From: Nisaea nitritireducens
GTDB taxonomy: Bacteria > Pseudomonadota > Alphaproteobacteria > Thalassobaculales > Thalassobaculaceae
Assembly: GCF_014904795.1 (NCBI RefSeq)
Contig: NZ_JACZFS010000009.1
Coordinates: 186,001-250,000, forward strand
Direction of reading: 5' to 3'
DNA length: 64,000 nucleotides
Shown here: one piece after another, positions 1 to 9,014 of the stretch
Position numbering within the stretch: the stretch's first letter is position 1
Layout of the letters: every line of letters starts with the position of its first letter
Made by a program: the position numbers and the translations under genes
The notes under the pieces: generated by a model
Seen by the model: the letters and a program-made list of their open reading frames with translations, nothing else
Told to the model about the DNA's origin: nothing
The model's database searches: none

Positions 1-2
1 TG

Positions 3-479
3 GTGGGCGCCGTCTCCGTTTCCGCGCCGATCGATCTCGCCCGCTCGTCCGAACGCATCATCCAGCCACGTAACCGGCTCTACCATCGCTGGCTCCTGAA
101 AAGCATGAAGCGCGAGGCCCTGGCGACCCCGGGTCTATCAGTCACCGAAAGCAATGCTGTCGCGAATGTGCGCACCATCTTCGAATTCGATGAGCGTCAT
201 GTTGCGGCCCGGAACGGGTTTGACGGTGCGCGGAACTATTACACGCAGAGTTCCGCCAGGCAGTACCTGAAGGGCATCACGACCCCGACCCTGATCATCC
301 ACGCCCTCAACGATCCCTGGATACCGGGGGCGAGCTATCTCGATTTCGACTGGTCGGGATCACCGCGCCTGACGCCGCTCCTGCCGCTCGATGGCGGACA
401 TGTCGGTTTCCATGACGGCGCCGGAAGCTGGCATCTCCGGATGGCCGGGAAATTCCTGGAAGAACGAAAGATTCTCTGA
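3..479 (+). CDS. YheT-family alpha/beta hydrolase, C-terminal part
   Basis: This is the C-terminal part of an alpha/beta-hydrolase of the YheT (AB-hydrolase-like) family; the frame runs off the left edge, so the start and the nucleophile elbow are outside the window. About 158 residues remain. The opening AVSVSAPIDL stretch, the GFDGARNYY stretch, the acid-loop segment HALNDPWIPG (probable catalytic Asp) and the later DGGHVGFHDG (probable catalytic His) follow the family order. Substrate is not known for most members; esterase activity on small acyl esters is the usual inference. The next gene starts about 100 bases downstream after a small hairpin, so co-transcription is uncertain. Confidence 0.75.
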   Translation: MGAVSVSAPIDLARSSERIIQPRNRLYHRWLLKSMKREALATPGLSVTESNAVANVRTIFEFDERHVAARNGFDGARNYYTQSSARQYLKGITTPTLIIHALNDPWIPGASYLDFDWSGSPRLTPLLPLDGGHVGFHDGAGSWHLRMAGKFLEERKIL

Positions 480-508
480 ACCGGAAGAGTTGCGACAGCT
501 CTCATAGT

Positions 509-527
509 CATGCTGCGTTGCAGCATG
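509..527. repeat. Perfect 8-bp hairpin between hydrolase and cyclase genes
   Basis: CATGCTGC and GCAGCATG are perfect inverted repeats separated by three bases. The hairpin lies about 30 bases after the hydrolase stop and about 50 bases before the cyclase start. No T-run follows on either strand, so it is not a convincing intrinsic terminator; it could be an operator or an RNA stem. Confidence 0.4.
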
Positions 528-577
528 CTGTCTGGCATGCATAAGATGTTCGCCTTATAGTTAATAAGGAGGCTTCC

Positions 578-1396
578 ATGTGCGATATCTGCGTGATGAA
601 TGCGGTGAAGGATAAAATGCTTTCCCGCCGCTCCCTCTTCAAAACCGCTGCGATGGCGAGTGTTGCCGTGGCCGCCGGTGCAGCAGTTGCTGCGCCGCAA
701 GCGCTGGCGGCAGGCCATAACGTCGTCGAGGACATGACCCACACACTGGATGCCGAATTCCCGACCTATTTCGGGGAATCGCAATTCTCCATGGAGCAAA
801 AATTCAACTACGCGGAGCACAGCTTCAATCTGTTCGAGTACACAGTGAACGAGCACACGGGCACCCATATCGACGCGCCGCTGCATTTCTCCGCTGACGG
901 TACGTCGGTTGATGAAATCCCTGTGTCCAATCTCGTGGTGCCGCTTTGCGTCATTGATATTTCCGCCAAGGCAGAAGAAAGCGCTGATTCGCAGGTAACG
1001 CCCGCTGATCTGCGGACCTGGATGTATGAGCATGGCGACATTCCCGCCAATGCCTGCGTGGCAATGTATTCCGGGTGGGGCGAGAAGGTCGGCAGTGATG
1101 CGTTCAGAGGCTTCGATGGCGAGAAGCAGCATTATCCGGGCTTCCACGTTGAAGCCGTGAAAATGCTGATGGAAGAGACCGGCGCAGCCTCAATTGCGGT
1201 TGATACGCTTTCGCTTGATTACGGTATGTCCGGCGATTTCGCCACGCACTACGCCTGGCTGCCGAGCGGCCGGTTCGGCATTGAATGTGTTGCCAATCTG
1301 GATAAGGTTCCGGCCAAAGGGGCGACACTGGTCGTGGGGGCGCCAAAACATAAAGGTGGAACTGGCGGGCCGGCACGCATCTTTGCGCTGGTCTAA
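578..1396 (+). CDS. Exported cyclase-family (KynB-like) metal-dependent hydrolase
   Basis: A 272-residue member of the putative cyclase family (kynurenine formamidase fold). The metal-binding signature HTGTHIDAPLHF is at about residues 93-104. The N-terminus has a twin-arginine-type signal, SRRSLFK near residues 16-22, followed by an Ala/Val-rich stretch and a likely cleavage after ALAAG, so the enzyme is probably exported by Tat. Before the signal sits a short leader with a C-x-x-C-V-M pattern. An AAGGAGG site lies six bases upstream of the chosen ATG. The family hydrolyses amide or lactone bonds; the substrate here is unknown. The gene converges on the histidine kinase gene. Confidence 0.8.
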   Translation: MCDICVMNAVKDKMLSRRSLFKTAAMASVAVAAGAAVAAPQALAAGHNVVEDMTHTLDAEFPTYFGESQFSMEQKFNYAEHSFNLFEYTVNEHTGTHIDAPLHFSADGTSVDEIPVSNLVVPLCVIDISAKAEESADSQVTPADLRTWMYEHGDIPANACVAMYSGWGEKVGSDAFRGFDGEKQHYPGFHVEAVKMLMEETGAASIAVDTLSLDYGMSGDFATHYAWLPSGRFGIECVANLDKVPAKGATLVVGAPKHKGGTGGPARIFALV

Positions 1397-1404
1397 TCAG
1401 GGGG

Positions 1405-1429
1405 GCGGCCTGCGTATCAGGCAGGCCGC
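1405..1429. terminator. Terminator-like hairpin between convergent genes
   Basis: GCGGCCTGC pairs perfectly with GCAGGCCGC across a seven-base loop, just after the cyclase stop and before the end of the convergent kinase gene. The GC-rich stem fits a transcription end, but there is no clear T-run on either strand. Confidence 0.4.
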
Positions 1430-1473
1430 ACCGCCGCACCGCCGGCCAGTGATAGAGACCAGGATCAGTTAAA

Positions 1474-2835
1474 TCAGCATACGGCGAGGCTTGATTGCGA
1501 AGCGTCGAGTTGGGTGTTGTTCGCGTCTTGTGAGCCGCGCGGAAAGCTGACCGTGACTCGGGTGCCTTTACCGGGCTGGCTCTGAATGTCGAGGGTGCCG
1601 TTGTGCAGCCTTGTCAGCGCCTCGGCGAGCGGCAGGCCGAGCCCGGTTCCCTCGGATGCAAGCGATGCGTTGCGCGCAACCTGCTGGAACGGTTTCAGCG
1701 CGACCTTTATCTCGCTCTCGGTCATGCCGACACCGGTGTCGCTGATGATGAAGGTTAGTCTTTCGTCCGGGGTGGACGCGACCTCGCACGAGACTGAACC
1801 GCCTTCCGGCGTGAACTTGATGGCGTTTGAGAGCAGGTTGATCAGAATCTGGCGCACACGAATGCGGTCGAGCATGGCCGGTTCCAGCTCGCTCTCGGGC
1901 TGTATCAGGTTGATCTCTATCTGTTTCCGGGATGCGAGATCGGCTGTCAGGCGGATACATTCGCTCGCCAGAATGACGCCACTTGTTGGTGAAAGCGTCA
2001 GTTGTTGTTCGCCGTTCTCGATCTTGGCCATATCCAGGATTTCGCTGACCAGTTCAAGCAGGTGCTTGCCGCTCACATTGATATCGTCGGCATATTCCTT
2101 GTATTTGGCGGGCTGGTCGCCGAGATGACCGCCTGAAATCAGATCCGAGAAGCCAATAATCGCGTTGAGTGGGGTCCTCAATTCGTGACTCATGTGGGTC
2201 AGGAATTCGGATTTTGCGTGCCCGGCGGCTTCCGCCTGGAAGCGCTGTTCGTTGGCCGTGTCGAGTGCTTTCTGGGTCAGTTCGACCTGCTGACGCAACG
2301 AAGACTCCGTTTCCGCGAGGGACAGGGCTGTTTTTCGCAAGGCACGGAGCGGAATGGACCTCAGAAACACATAGAAAAGAGCAGCAAGACCGATCGTGAA
2401 AAAGCTGGCAGTCGTGATGTCATGAATGAATTTGTTCAGAGATACAGTGATCGAAACATAGGCAATCGTTCTACCGCTTTCCGTTACGGGTATGCTGGTT
2501 GTCAGTGCCGGGCGCCCGATTACGGGGCCTACCTCGGCCAGTATTTCTCCGTCAATGGCCAGAAGTGCCTGGTGTGTCTCGTTGTCGGGGAGTTCGCGCG
2601 CTAGTAATTCCGGTAACCGGTGGCCGGCATATTTCCATCGTGCGCCGTTTCTATAGGCGTACCGGGCGACTGTGTTGGCGGATATGGTTGCTTTGTACTC
2701 GGCGACTTCCGTGAGTTTTTGGTAGTCCAAAAATGCAAAGACCAGCAAAGGAACAAGCGCGATGACAATGGCCAGCGCTATGGCCAGCTTTTCGATCAGT
2801 GCGATGAGCCGCATCGGGTTTGAAATTATCGACAT
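1474..2835 (-). CDS. Membrane sensor histidine kinase
   Basis: A 453-residue sensor kinase. One membrane helix lies at about residues 11-35 and a second at about 143-163, enclosing a periplasmic sensor region of roughly 105 residues. A short coiled linker leads to the HisKA domain with the phospho-acceptor His217 in FLTHMSHELRTPLNAIIGF. The HATPase domain shows the N box (RQILINLLSNAIKF, Asn336), the G1 box (DTGVGM) and the G2 box (GTGLGLPLAEAL). No HAMP or receiver domain is evident and no response regulator gene is adjacent. It starts only nine bases after the stop of the upstream periplasmic binding protein gene, so the two form an operon and probably act together. Confidence 0.9.
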   Translation of the reverse strand: MSIISNPMRLIALIEKLAIALAIVIALVPLLVFAFLDYQKLTEVAEYKATISANTVARYAYRNGARWKYAGHRLPELLARELPDNETHQALLAIDGEILAEVGPVIGRPALTTSIPVTESGRTIAYVSITVSLNKFIHDITTASFFTIGLAALFYVFLRSIPLRALRKTALSLAETESSLRQQVELTQKALDTANEQRFQAEAAGHAKSEFLTHMSHELRTPLNAIIGFSDLISGGHLGDQPAKYKEYADDINVSGKHLLELVSEILDMAKIENGEQQLTLSPTSGVILASECIRLTADLASRKQIEINLIQPESELEPAMLDRIRVRQILINLLSNAIKFTPEGGSVSCEVASTPDERLTFIISDTGVGMTESEIKVALKPFQQVARNASLASEGTGLGLPLAEALTRLHNGTLDIQSQPGKGTRVTVSFPRGSQDANNTQLDASQSSLAVC

Positions 2836-2844
2836 GAAACGGCC

Positions 2845-3672
2845 TCAGTCCGACGGGGACGCGCCCATGTCGAAGATCATCTTCTGTCCCTCCGGCGAGA
2901 TCATCTGTTCGGCCAGTTTCCGGGCCAGATGCGTCGGTTTTTTCGGAAGAACGAGGCAAACTCGAAGGGAAAACGGGTAGCTCCGATCCGATACGGTCGC
3001 TGCGCTGGGCTTCACACCATCTATCGAAGCGAGGTTGAAATCGAGTTCTTCCGCCTTGATCTGCAGGAGGGTCATGATGCCAAGGGATCCGGTAATCTCC
3101 CGCACAAGAGACGCGTTGATCTGGTCGCTTGTTCCAATCGCGATATCGGGGCGCTTGAAGGCCGCCTCGAACTGCTTTTCAAGGCCTGGAACTTTCGAGG
3201 CGAGATAAGGCATCTCCGAGCCGCTGCGGGACCTGAGAATGACTTTGAGTTGGGTGCCGTCATCCCATTTCGGCAGGATGTTTTCATAGATTTCAGGCAA
3301 CTCGCTCTGATTGAAGTTGCCTGGAGCCGGGTGTGTCGTTGCAAATACCAGGGGCGTGCGCATGCAATGAGTTTCGTGAAGCCCATGCGCTTTTTCGGAA
3401 TCCTTCAGTTTTCGCGCTGAAAAAGACGCATCAATAATACCGTCGCGCAATGCTTTCAGGCCGCCGCCGGACCCCATGCTGGGGAGAACTGTTACTTTGT
3501 CTGCCGGAGAACCGGAGTGAAGCTGGCTTCCGAGCTTGGCCGCAATTCCGAGTGCGATACCTGTGCCGCTGACCTCGATCATATCGGCCTTGGCGCTTGT
3601 CCCTGACGTCATCAAAGAGACTGCCAAAAACGTTCCAACAGCGATATGGAGGCACGATTTATAGGTCCGCAT
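2845..3672 (-). CDS. PstS-like periplasmic substrate-binding protein
   Basis: A 275-residue protein with a Sec signal peptide (MRTYKSCLHIAVGTF onward, likely cleavage after TSAKA). The mature part resembles phosphate-type ABC binding proteins: an early SGTG motif, then PSMGSGGGLKALRDGIIDAS and an SARKL segment typical of the PBP-like domain. The start was placed at an internal ATG because an AGGG-type ribosome site precedes it and the signal peptide begins there; a longer frame exists upstream. No permease or ATPase gene is nearby. It is the first gene of a pair with the histidine kinase, which suggests that it presents a ligand, possibly an oxyanion, to the kinase. That role is inferred. Confidence 0.8.
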   Translation of the reverse strand: MRTYKSCLHIAVGTFLAVSLMTSGTSAKADMIEVSGTGIALGIAAKLGSQLHSGSPADKVTVLPSMGSGGGLKALRDGIIDASFSARKLKDSEKAHGLHETHCMRTPLVFATTHPAPGNFNQSELPEIYENILPKWDDGTQLKVILRSRSGSEMPYLASKVPGLEKQFEAAFKRPDIAIGTSDQINASLVREITGSLGIMTLLQIKAEELDFNLASIDGVKPSAATVSDRSYPFSLRVCLVLPKKPTHLARKLAEQMISPEGQKMIFDMGASPSD

Positions 3673-3808
3673 GTGTTCTTTACCCTGCAGCTGGATATAA
3701 CCGCATGGCCGAAGGTCGCCCACGCAATCTCTTCGGGGCGTTATAGGGGGAAAATGGTTGACGGGTGATTAAGGTTACAGCCCTGTCAGGCAAGCAAACC
3801 GATGGGGA

Positions 3809-4876
<1,068 letters not shown>

Positions 4877-5080
4877 TTAACCAGCAGGCGTTTCTCTCGC
4901 AACGGATGGTAAAGCGGAGAGAGGCCGGTGAAAAGGCACCGGTTGTCGCACTCTTGTTAGGGATGTCTACGACGGCTCACACTGAACTGCGCAGGCATTG
5001 AACACCGGCAGGGTGCCGCCTATGATCCGCCGCCCGAATGTGTGCCGCCAAGAACACGCGCCGGTTATGGAGGATTAAAG

Positions 5081-6232
5081 ATGGATTTCCAGCTGAACGA
5101 GGAACAGCGCGCCATTCAGGATATGGCCCGCGCCTTCACGGCAGAGCATTTCACCCCGAACGCCGCGCGCTGGGACGAGGAAGAGATCTTTCCGGTCGAG
5201 GAGATTCGCAAAGCGGCGGAACTCGGGTTGGCCGGAATTTATGTCGGCGAGGAGCATGGCGGCTCCGGCCTGACCCGGCTGGATGCCGCGATCATCTTCG
5301 AGGAGCTGTCCGCGGGCTGCCCCTCGACTGCGGCCTATATCTCGATCCACAACATGGTCTCCTGGATGATCGACCGGTTCGGGTCGGACGAGGTCCGGGC
5401 GCGGTTTCTGCCGAAGCTGACCAGCATGGAGCTGATGTCGAGCTATTGCCTGACAGAGCCAGGTGCGGGCTCGGACGCGGCCTCGCTGAAAACCCGCGCC
5501 ACACCGGAGGGCAACAGCACATTCCGGATGACGGGCGCAAAGGCCTTCATCTCCGGCGGGCCGACCAGCGATCTCTACGCCGTCATGTCGCGCACCGGCG
5601 GAGACGGCGCCGGTGGGGTCTCCTGCTTGTTGGTGGAAAGCGGTACAGACGGGCTCTCTTTCGGCAAGAAGGAGCGCAAGATGGGCTGGCACAGCCAGCA
5701 CACCTCCATGGTGAATTTCGAGAATTGCCCGGTGCCGAGGGATAATCTCGTCGGTAACGAGGGCGACGGCTTCAAGATCGCCATGGCCGGTCTCGATGGC
5801 GGGCGGATCAATATCGCGGCCTGTTCCCTCGGTGGCGCCCGTGCGGCATTGGAAGCTGCATTGTCCTATGCGGCGGACCGCGCCCAGTTCGGCAAGAAGC
5901 TGAACGAATTCCAGGCCATCCAGTTCAAGCTCGCCGATATGGCGACAGAACTCGATGCGGCAAGGTTGATGGTGCACCGGGCAGCGGACAGCCTGGACCG
6001 GAAGACTCCGGAGGCGACCAAGCATTGCGCCATGGCGAAACGCTTCGCGACAGACCTCTGCTCGCGGATCTGCAACGAGGCACTGCAGATCCATGGCGGA
6101 TACGGTTATCTTGGCGACTTCCCGCTGGAAAGACTGGTGCGGGACCTGCGGGTGCACCAGATTCTTGAAGGGACCAACGAAATCATGCGTGTGATCATCG
6201 CGCGCAAACTCCTCACGGAATGGGATCAATGA
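5081..6232 (+). CDS. Acyl-CoA dehydrogenase, probably isobutyryl-CoA dehydrogenase
   Basis: A 383-residue FAD-dependent acyl-CoA dehydrogenase. The flavin-site motif YCLTEPGAGSDAASLKT, the GGYGYLGDFPLERLVRD segment and the catalytic-base motif ILEGTNEIMR (Glu near residue 363) are present. Start: ATG preceded by GGAGG, 13 codons inside a longer open frame. Its stop overlaps the start of a 3-hydroxyisobutyryl-CoA hydrolase gene by ATGA, and a 3-hydroxyisobutyrate dehydrogenase follows. This context points to the valine pathway, where it would oxidise isobutyryl-CoA to methacrylyl-CoA. Family membership is certain; substrate is inferred from neighbours. The enoyl-CoA hydratase step is not encoded here. 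Confidence 0.9.
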   Translation: MDFQLNEEQRAIQDMARAFTAEHFTPNAARWDEEEIFPVEEIRKAAELGLAGIYVGEEHGGSGLTRLDAAIIFEELSAGCPSTAAYISIHNMVSWMIDRFGSDEVRARFLPKLTSMELMSSYCLTEPGAGSDAASLKTRATPEGNSTFRMTGAKAFISGGPTSDLYAVMSRTGGDGAGGVSCLLVESGTDGLSFGKKERKMGWHSQHTSMVNFENCPVPRDNLVGNEGDGFKIAMAGLDGGRINIAACSLGGARAALEAALSYAADRAQFGKKLNEFQAIQFKLADMATELDAARLMVHRAADSLDRKTPEATKHCAMAKRFATDLCSRICNEALQIHGGYGYLGDFPLERLVRDLRVHQILEGTNEIMRVIIARKLLTEWDQ

Positions 6233-7296
6233 CTGACGACGTTCGTTTTGAAGTACAGGGCGCGATTGGCTGTATCACCCTGGACCGCCAGCGCGCGCTG
6301 AACTCGCTGACGCTTGAAATGATCCGGGCAATGCAGGTGCAACTCGACGCCTGGGCCGAAGATCCGAAAGTCGGGGCGATCCTGGTCGAGGGCGCCGGAG
6401 AAAAGTCATTCTGCGCCGGTGGGGATGTCGTCGCCGTGCGCCGCTCCCGGCTGGAAGCTGGCGATACAAGCAAGCCGACCAAGCTGATGCTGGACTTCTT
6501 CGGCGAGGAATATCGTCTGAACCGCTCGATTTCCGACTATCCGAAGCCTTATATCGCGTTGCTTGACGGCGTAACCATGGGCGGCGGTGTCGGCATCTCG
6601 GTGCATGGTGACTTCCGGGTCGCGACCGACCGGACGCTTTTCGCCATGCCGGAGACAGGTATCGGTCTGTTCCCGGATGTTGGTGGCGGCTGGTTCCTGC
6701 CGCGTTGCCCGGGCGAGCTCGGAACCTATCTTGCGCTCACCGGCGCGCCTGTGAAGGCGGCTGATTGTTTTTATATCGAGGCGGCCACGCATTTCGTCCC
6801 AAGCGAGTCTCTGCCGGCATTGCGTGAAGAGCTGTTGGCGCTTGACCTTAAGGGGGACGCTGCGGGCCGGATCGAGGTTCTGCTTTCCGAGCATTCTGCT
6901 GCCTGCGGTGATGCGCCATTGGCGGAGCATCGTTCGGTGATCGACAGCGCGTTCTCCCATGACCGGATCGAGGATATTCTTGCAGCCCTGAAGGCCGACG
7001 GCGGCAGTTTCGGTGAAGAGACCGCTGCCTTGCTTGAGCACCGTTCTCCGACCAGTCTCAAGGTCACGCTGGAGATGGTGCGCCGCGGCGCGCGCTGTGC
7101 CAGCCTTGCCGAGGATCTGGAGATGGAATTCACCATGGTTCAGAGCTTCCTGGTAGCCGAAGATTTCTTCGAGGGCGTGCGAGCGCTGCTGGTCGACAAG
7201 GACCGGGCGCCGAAATGGTCGCCGGCGACACTGGACGCGGTCACACCTGAGGCCGTCGCGGGGTATTTCTCGACAGACGGCAAGATCGGGCTCTGA
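6229..7296 (+). CDS. 3-hydroxyisobutyryl-CoA hydrolase
   Basis: A 355-residue crotonase-superfamily protein of the HIBCH type. It hydrolyses 3-hydroxyisobutyryl-CoA to free 3-hydroxyisobutyrate, the step in valine breakdown that releases CoA. Visible motifs: GAIGCITLDR and RALNSL at the N-terminus, KSFCAGGDVVAV (oxyanion-hole region), DGVTMGGGVGISVHG, MPETGIGLFPDVGGGW, and the typical C-terminal KWSPATL / VTPEAVAGYF. Length fits HIBCH rather than the shorter enoyl-CoA hydratases. The start ATG overlaps the acyl-CoA dehydrogenase stop, indicating translational coupling. Confidence 0.92.
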   Translation: MTDDVRFEVQGAIGCITLDRQRALNSLTLEMIRAMQVQLDAWAEDPKVGAILVEGAGEKSFCAGGDVVAVRRSRLEAGDTSKPTKLMLDFFGEEYRLNRSISDYPKPYIALLDGVTMGGGVGISVHGDFRVATDRTLFAMPETGIGLFPDVGGGWFLPRCPGELGTYLALTGAPVKAADCFYIEAATHFVPSESLPALREELLALDLKGDAAGRIEVLLSEHSAACGDAPLAEHRSVIDSAFSHDRIEDILAALKADGGSFGEETAALLEHRSPTSLKVTLEMVRRGARCASLAEDLEMEFTMVQSFLVAEDFFEGVRALLVDKDRAPKWSPATLDAVTPEAVAGYFSTDGKIGL

Positions 7297-7358
7297 AAGC
7301 ATCAAGCGGCACAGGGCCCTGGCTATAAGAAAACAAGTGAGGACGAGGGAGCTTTCAA

Positions 7359-8240
7359 ATGACCACCATCGCATTCATCGGGCTTGGCAATATGGGCCTG
7401 CCGATGGCCAAGAACCTGCTTGGCGCGGGCCACGCCGTACGCGGCTTCGATCTTTCCGCCGAGAGCCTGGAAAAGCTGGCTGCAGCTGGTGGCACTGCAG
7501 CTGAAAGTGCTGCCGAAGTCGTGAGCGGCGCCGAGGTGGTGGTCACCATGTTACCGGCGGGCAAGCATGTCCGGGCGGTTTATGAGGAAAGTGTCTTCCC
7601 TAACGCGGCTCCGGGGACATTTTTTATCGACTGCTCAACCATCGACGTGGATACATCGCGAGCCGTGGCGGCGGATGCGGCTGCGAAAGGTTTTCTCATG
7701 CTCGACGCGCCGGTTTCCGGCGGGACCGGTGGGGCCGAGGCCGGCACTCTGACCTTTATGGTCGGTGGCGACGACGCGGCGTTCGAGCGAGCCAGTCCGC
7801 TGCTCGATATCATGGGGGCGACGATTGTCCATGCAGGTGCCAGCGGCAGTGGCCAGGCCGCCAAGATCTGTAACAACATGGTGCTCGGCATTTCTATGAT
7901 TGCTGTGTCCGAAGCCTTCGCCCTGGCTGACAAGCTCGGTCTTGACCGGCAGAAGCTCTTCGACATCAGTTCGAAGTCTTCCGGACAATGCTGGGCAATG
8001 ACAAGTTACTGCCCAGTCCCGGGTCCGGTTCCGACTTCACCGGCGAATCGGGATTACCAACCTGGCTTCAGCGCGGCGATGATGTTGAAGGATCTCGATC
8101 TGGCCCAACAGGCAGCGGAATCCGCCAAAGCCACAACCCCGATGGGGGGTAAGGCCGCGGAATTCTATGGAAAGTTCGTCGCCGAAGGTAATGGCGCTCT
8201 GGATTTCTCTGCGGTCTTCAAGAAGCTTCGCGGCAATTAG
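7359..8240 (+). CDS. mmsB: 3-hydroxyisobutyrate dehydrogenase
   Basis: A 293-residue beta-hydroxyacid dehydrogenase that oxidises 3-hydroxyisobutyrate to methylmalonate semialdehyde with NAD+. The nucleotide-binding motif GLGNMGLPMAKNLL is at residues 7-20, the substrate motif LDAPVSGGTGGAEAGTL at about 110-126, and the catalytic lysine is in AAKICNNMVLG. The segment SYCPVPGPVPTSPANRDY followed by QPGFSAAMMLKDL is characteristic of this enzyme. A GAGGGAG ribosome site precedes the ATG. It completes the three-gene valine catabolic set, 62 bases after the hydrolase gene. Confidence 0.95.
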   Translation: MTTIAFIGLGNMGLPMAKNLLGAGHAVRGFDLSAESLEKLAAAGGTAAESAAEVVSGAEVVVTMLPAGKHVRAVYEESVFPNAAPGTFFIDCSTIDVDTSRAVAADAAAKGFLMLDAPVSGGTGGAEAGTLTFMVGGDDAAFERASPLLDIMGATIVHAGASGSGQAAKICNNMVLGISMIAVSEAFALADKLGLDRQKLFDISSKSSGQCWAMTSYCPVPGPVPTSPANRDYQPGFSAAMMLKDLDLAQQAAESAKATTPMGGKAAEFYGKFVAEGNGALDFSAVFKKLRGN

Positions 8241-8258
8241 GTTGCGTATTACGGCTTT

Positions 8259-8286
8259 TTGACGCTACAAGAACGAGCACTATTGT
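8259..8286 (+). promoter_or_regulatory. Sigma70-type promoter of the MarR/LdtR-like gene
   Basis: TTGACG and TATTGT are separated by 16 bases, close to the housekeeping consensus, and sit about 37 bases before the regulator start codon. The site begins right after mmsB, so the regulator can be transcribed independently. Confidence 0.55.
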
Positions 8287-8322
8287 ATCGAATTCATAGC
8301 TAATATTGGAGTTCGGAGGCTT

Positions 8323-8844
8323 ATGTCGGGCGTGACGACACCGGACCAGAATGCAGCGGACCCTTCCGCGGTCAAAAACGAGTATTTGGAAGCGATCAAA
8401 CTGATCGAGCGTCTCCACAGGCAATTTCTTGAAGTTGTTAAGATGGAGCTCGATCGTAAGGGGATCGAAGACATCAACAACATCCAGGCCTTGATATTGT
8501 TCAATATCGGGAGCGAGGAGTTGACGGTCGGGGAGCTGACGAACCGGGGCTACTATCTCGGCTCTAACGTGTCCTACAATGTCCGCAAAATGGTCGAGAA
8601 CGGTTATCTCGCGCAGGAACGGTCCGCGCATGACCGCCGCTCGATCAGGGTGAAGCTCTCCGATAAAGGGCTGGAGCTCTGCAGCTTTGTCACGGACATG
8701 TTTGATCGTCACGCTTCGGCCCTTGGGGAATCCGGTGGAAGCCCCGAACGGTTGAACGAGTCGAGCACGGTATACCGGGAGCTCGAGCGGTTCTGGATGG
8801 GGCTGCTCAATTTCGGGATCCGGGGCGGAATGCCACCGAGCTAA
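8323..8844 (+). CDS. MarR-superfamily winged-helix regulator, LdtR-like
   Basis: A 173-residue winged-helix DNA-binding protein. After a roughly 20-residue acidic tail, the helices include [13 protein letters not shown], then [20 protein letters not shown] (helix-turn-helix, about residues 65-85) and the wing [18 protein letters not shown], whose DRRS-x-x-V pattern is typical of MarR proteins. The [11 protein letters not shown] recognition segment matches the alphaproteobacterial LdtR group, known to control an L,D-transpeptidase and stress response. The gene follows the valine catabolism genes, but it has its own promoter, so a role in regulating them is only a guess. An intrinsic terminator follows. 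Confidence 0.85.
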   Translation: MSGVTTPDQNAADPSAVKNEYLEAIKLIERLHRQFLEVVKMELDRKGIEDINNIQALILFNIGSEELTVGELTNRGYYLGSNVSYNVRKMVENGYLAQERSAHDRRSIRVKLSDKGLELCSFVTDMFDRHASALGESGGSPERLNESSTVYRELERFWMGLLNFGIRGGMPPS

Positions 8845-8881
8845 TCCAGACTGCCCGAAATGCAGAGAAAACCGACAAACG

Positions 8882-8903
8882 CGCGGCCGGCTCTCCGGCC
8901 GCG
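8882..8903 (+). terminator. Intrinsic terminator after the MarR/LdtR-like gene
   Basis: CGCGGCCGG pairs perfectly with CCGGCCGCG across a CTCT loop, followed by TTTTCGTTT. It separates the regulator from proS. Confidence 0.85.
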
Positions 8904-9014
8904 TTTTCGTTTGGACAGCTGAAAAGCCTTTCCATAGAGTGTCGCGGCGCTTTACTGCCCTGTTGCGCAGCCCCGTGCTGTCAGGGACAAGACTTCCAGA
9001 CCACAGAGGATTCC

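Noticed and set aside
5075-6229. A 384-residue open frame antisense to the acyl-CoA dehydrogenase
   Set aside because: Same shadow effect; no ribosome site or family motif.
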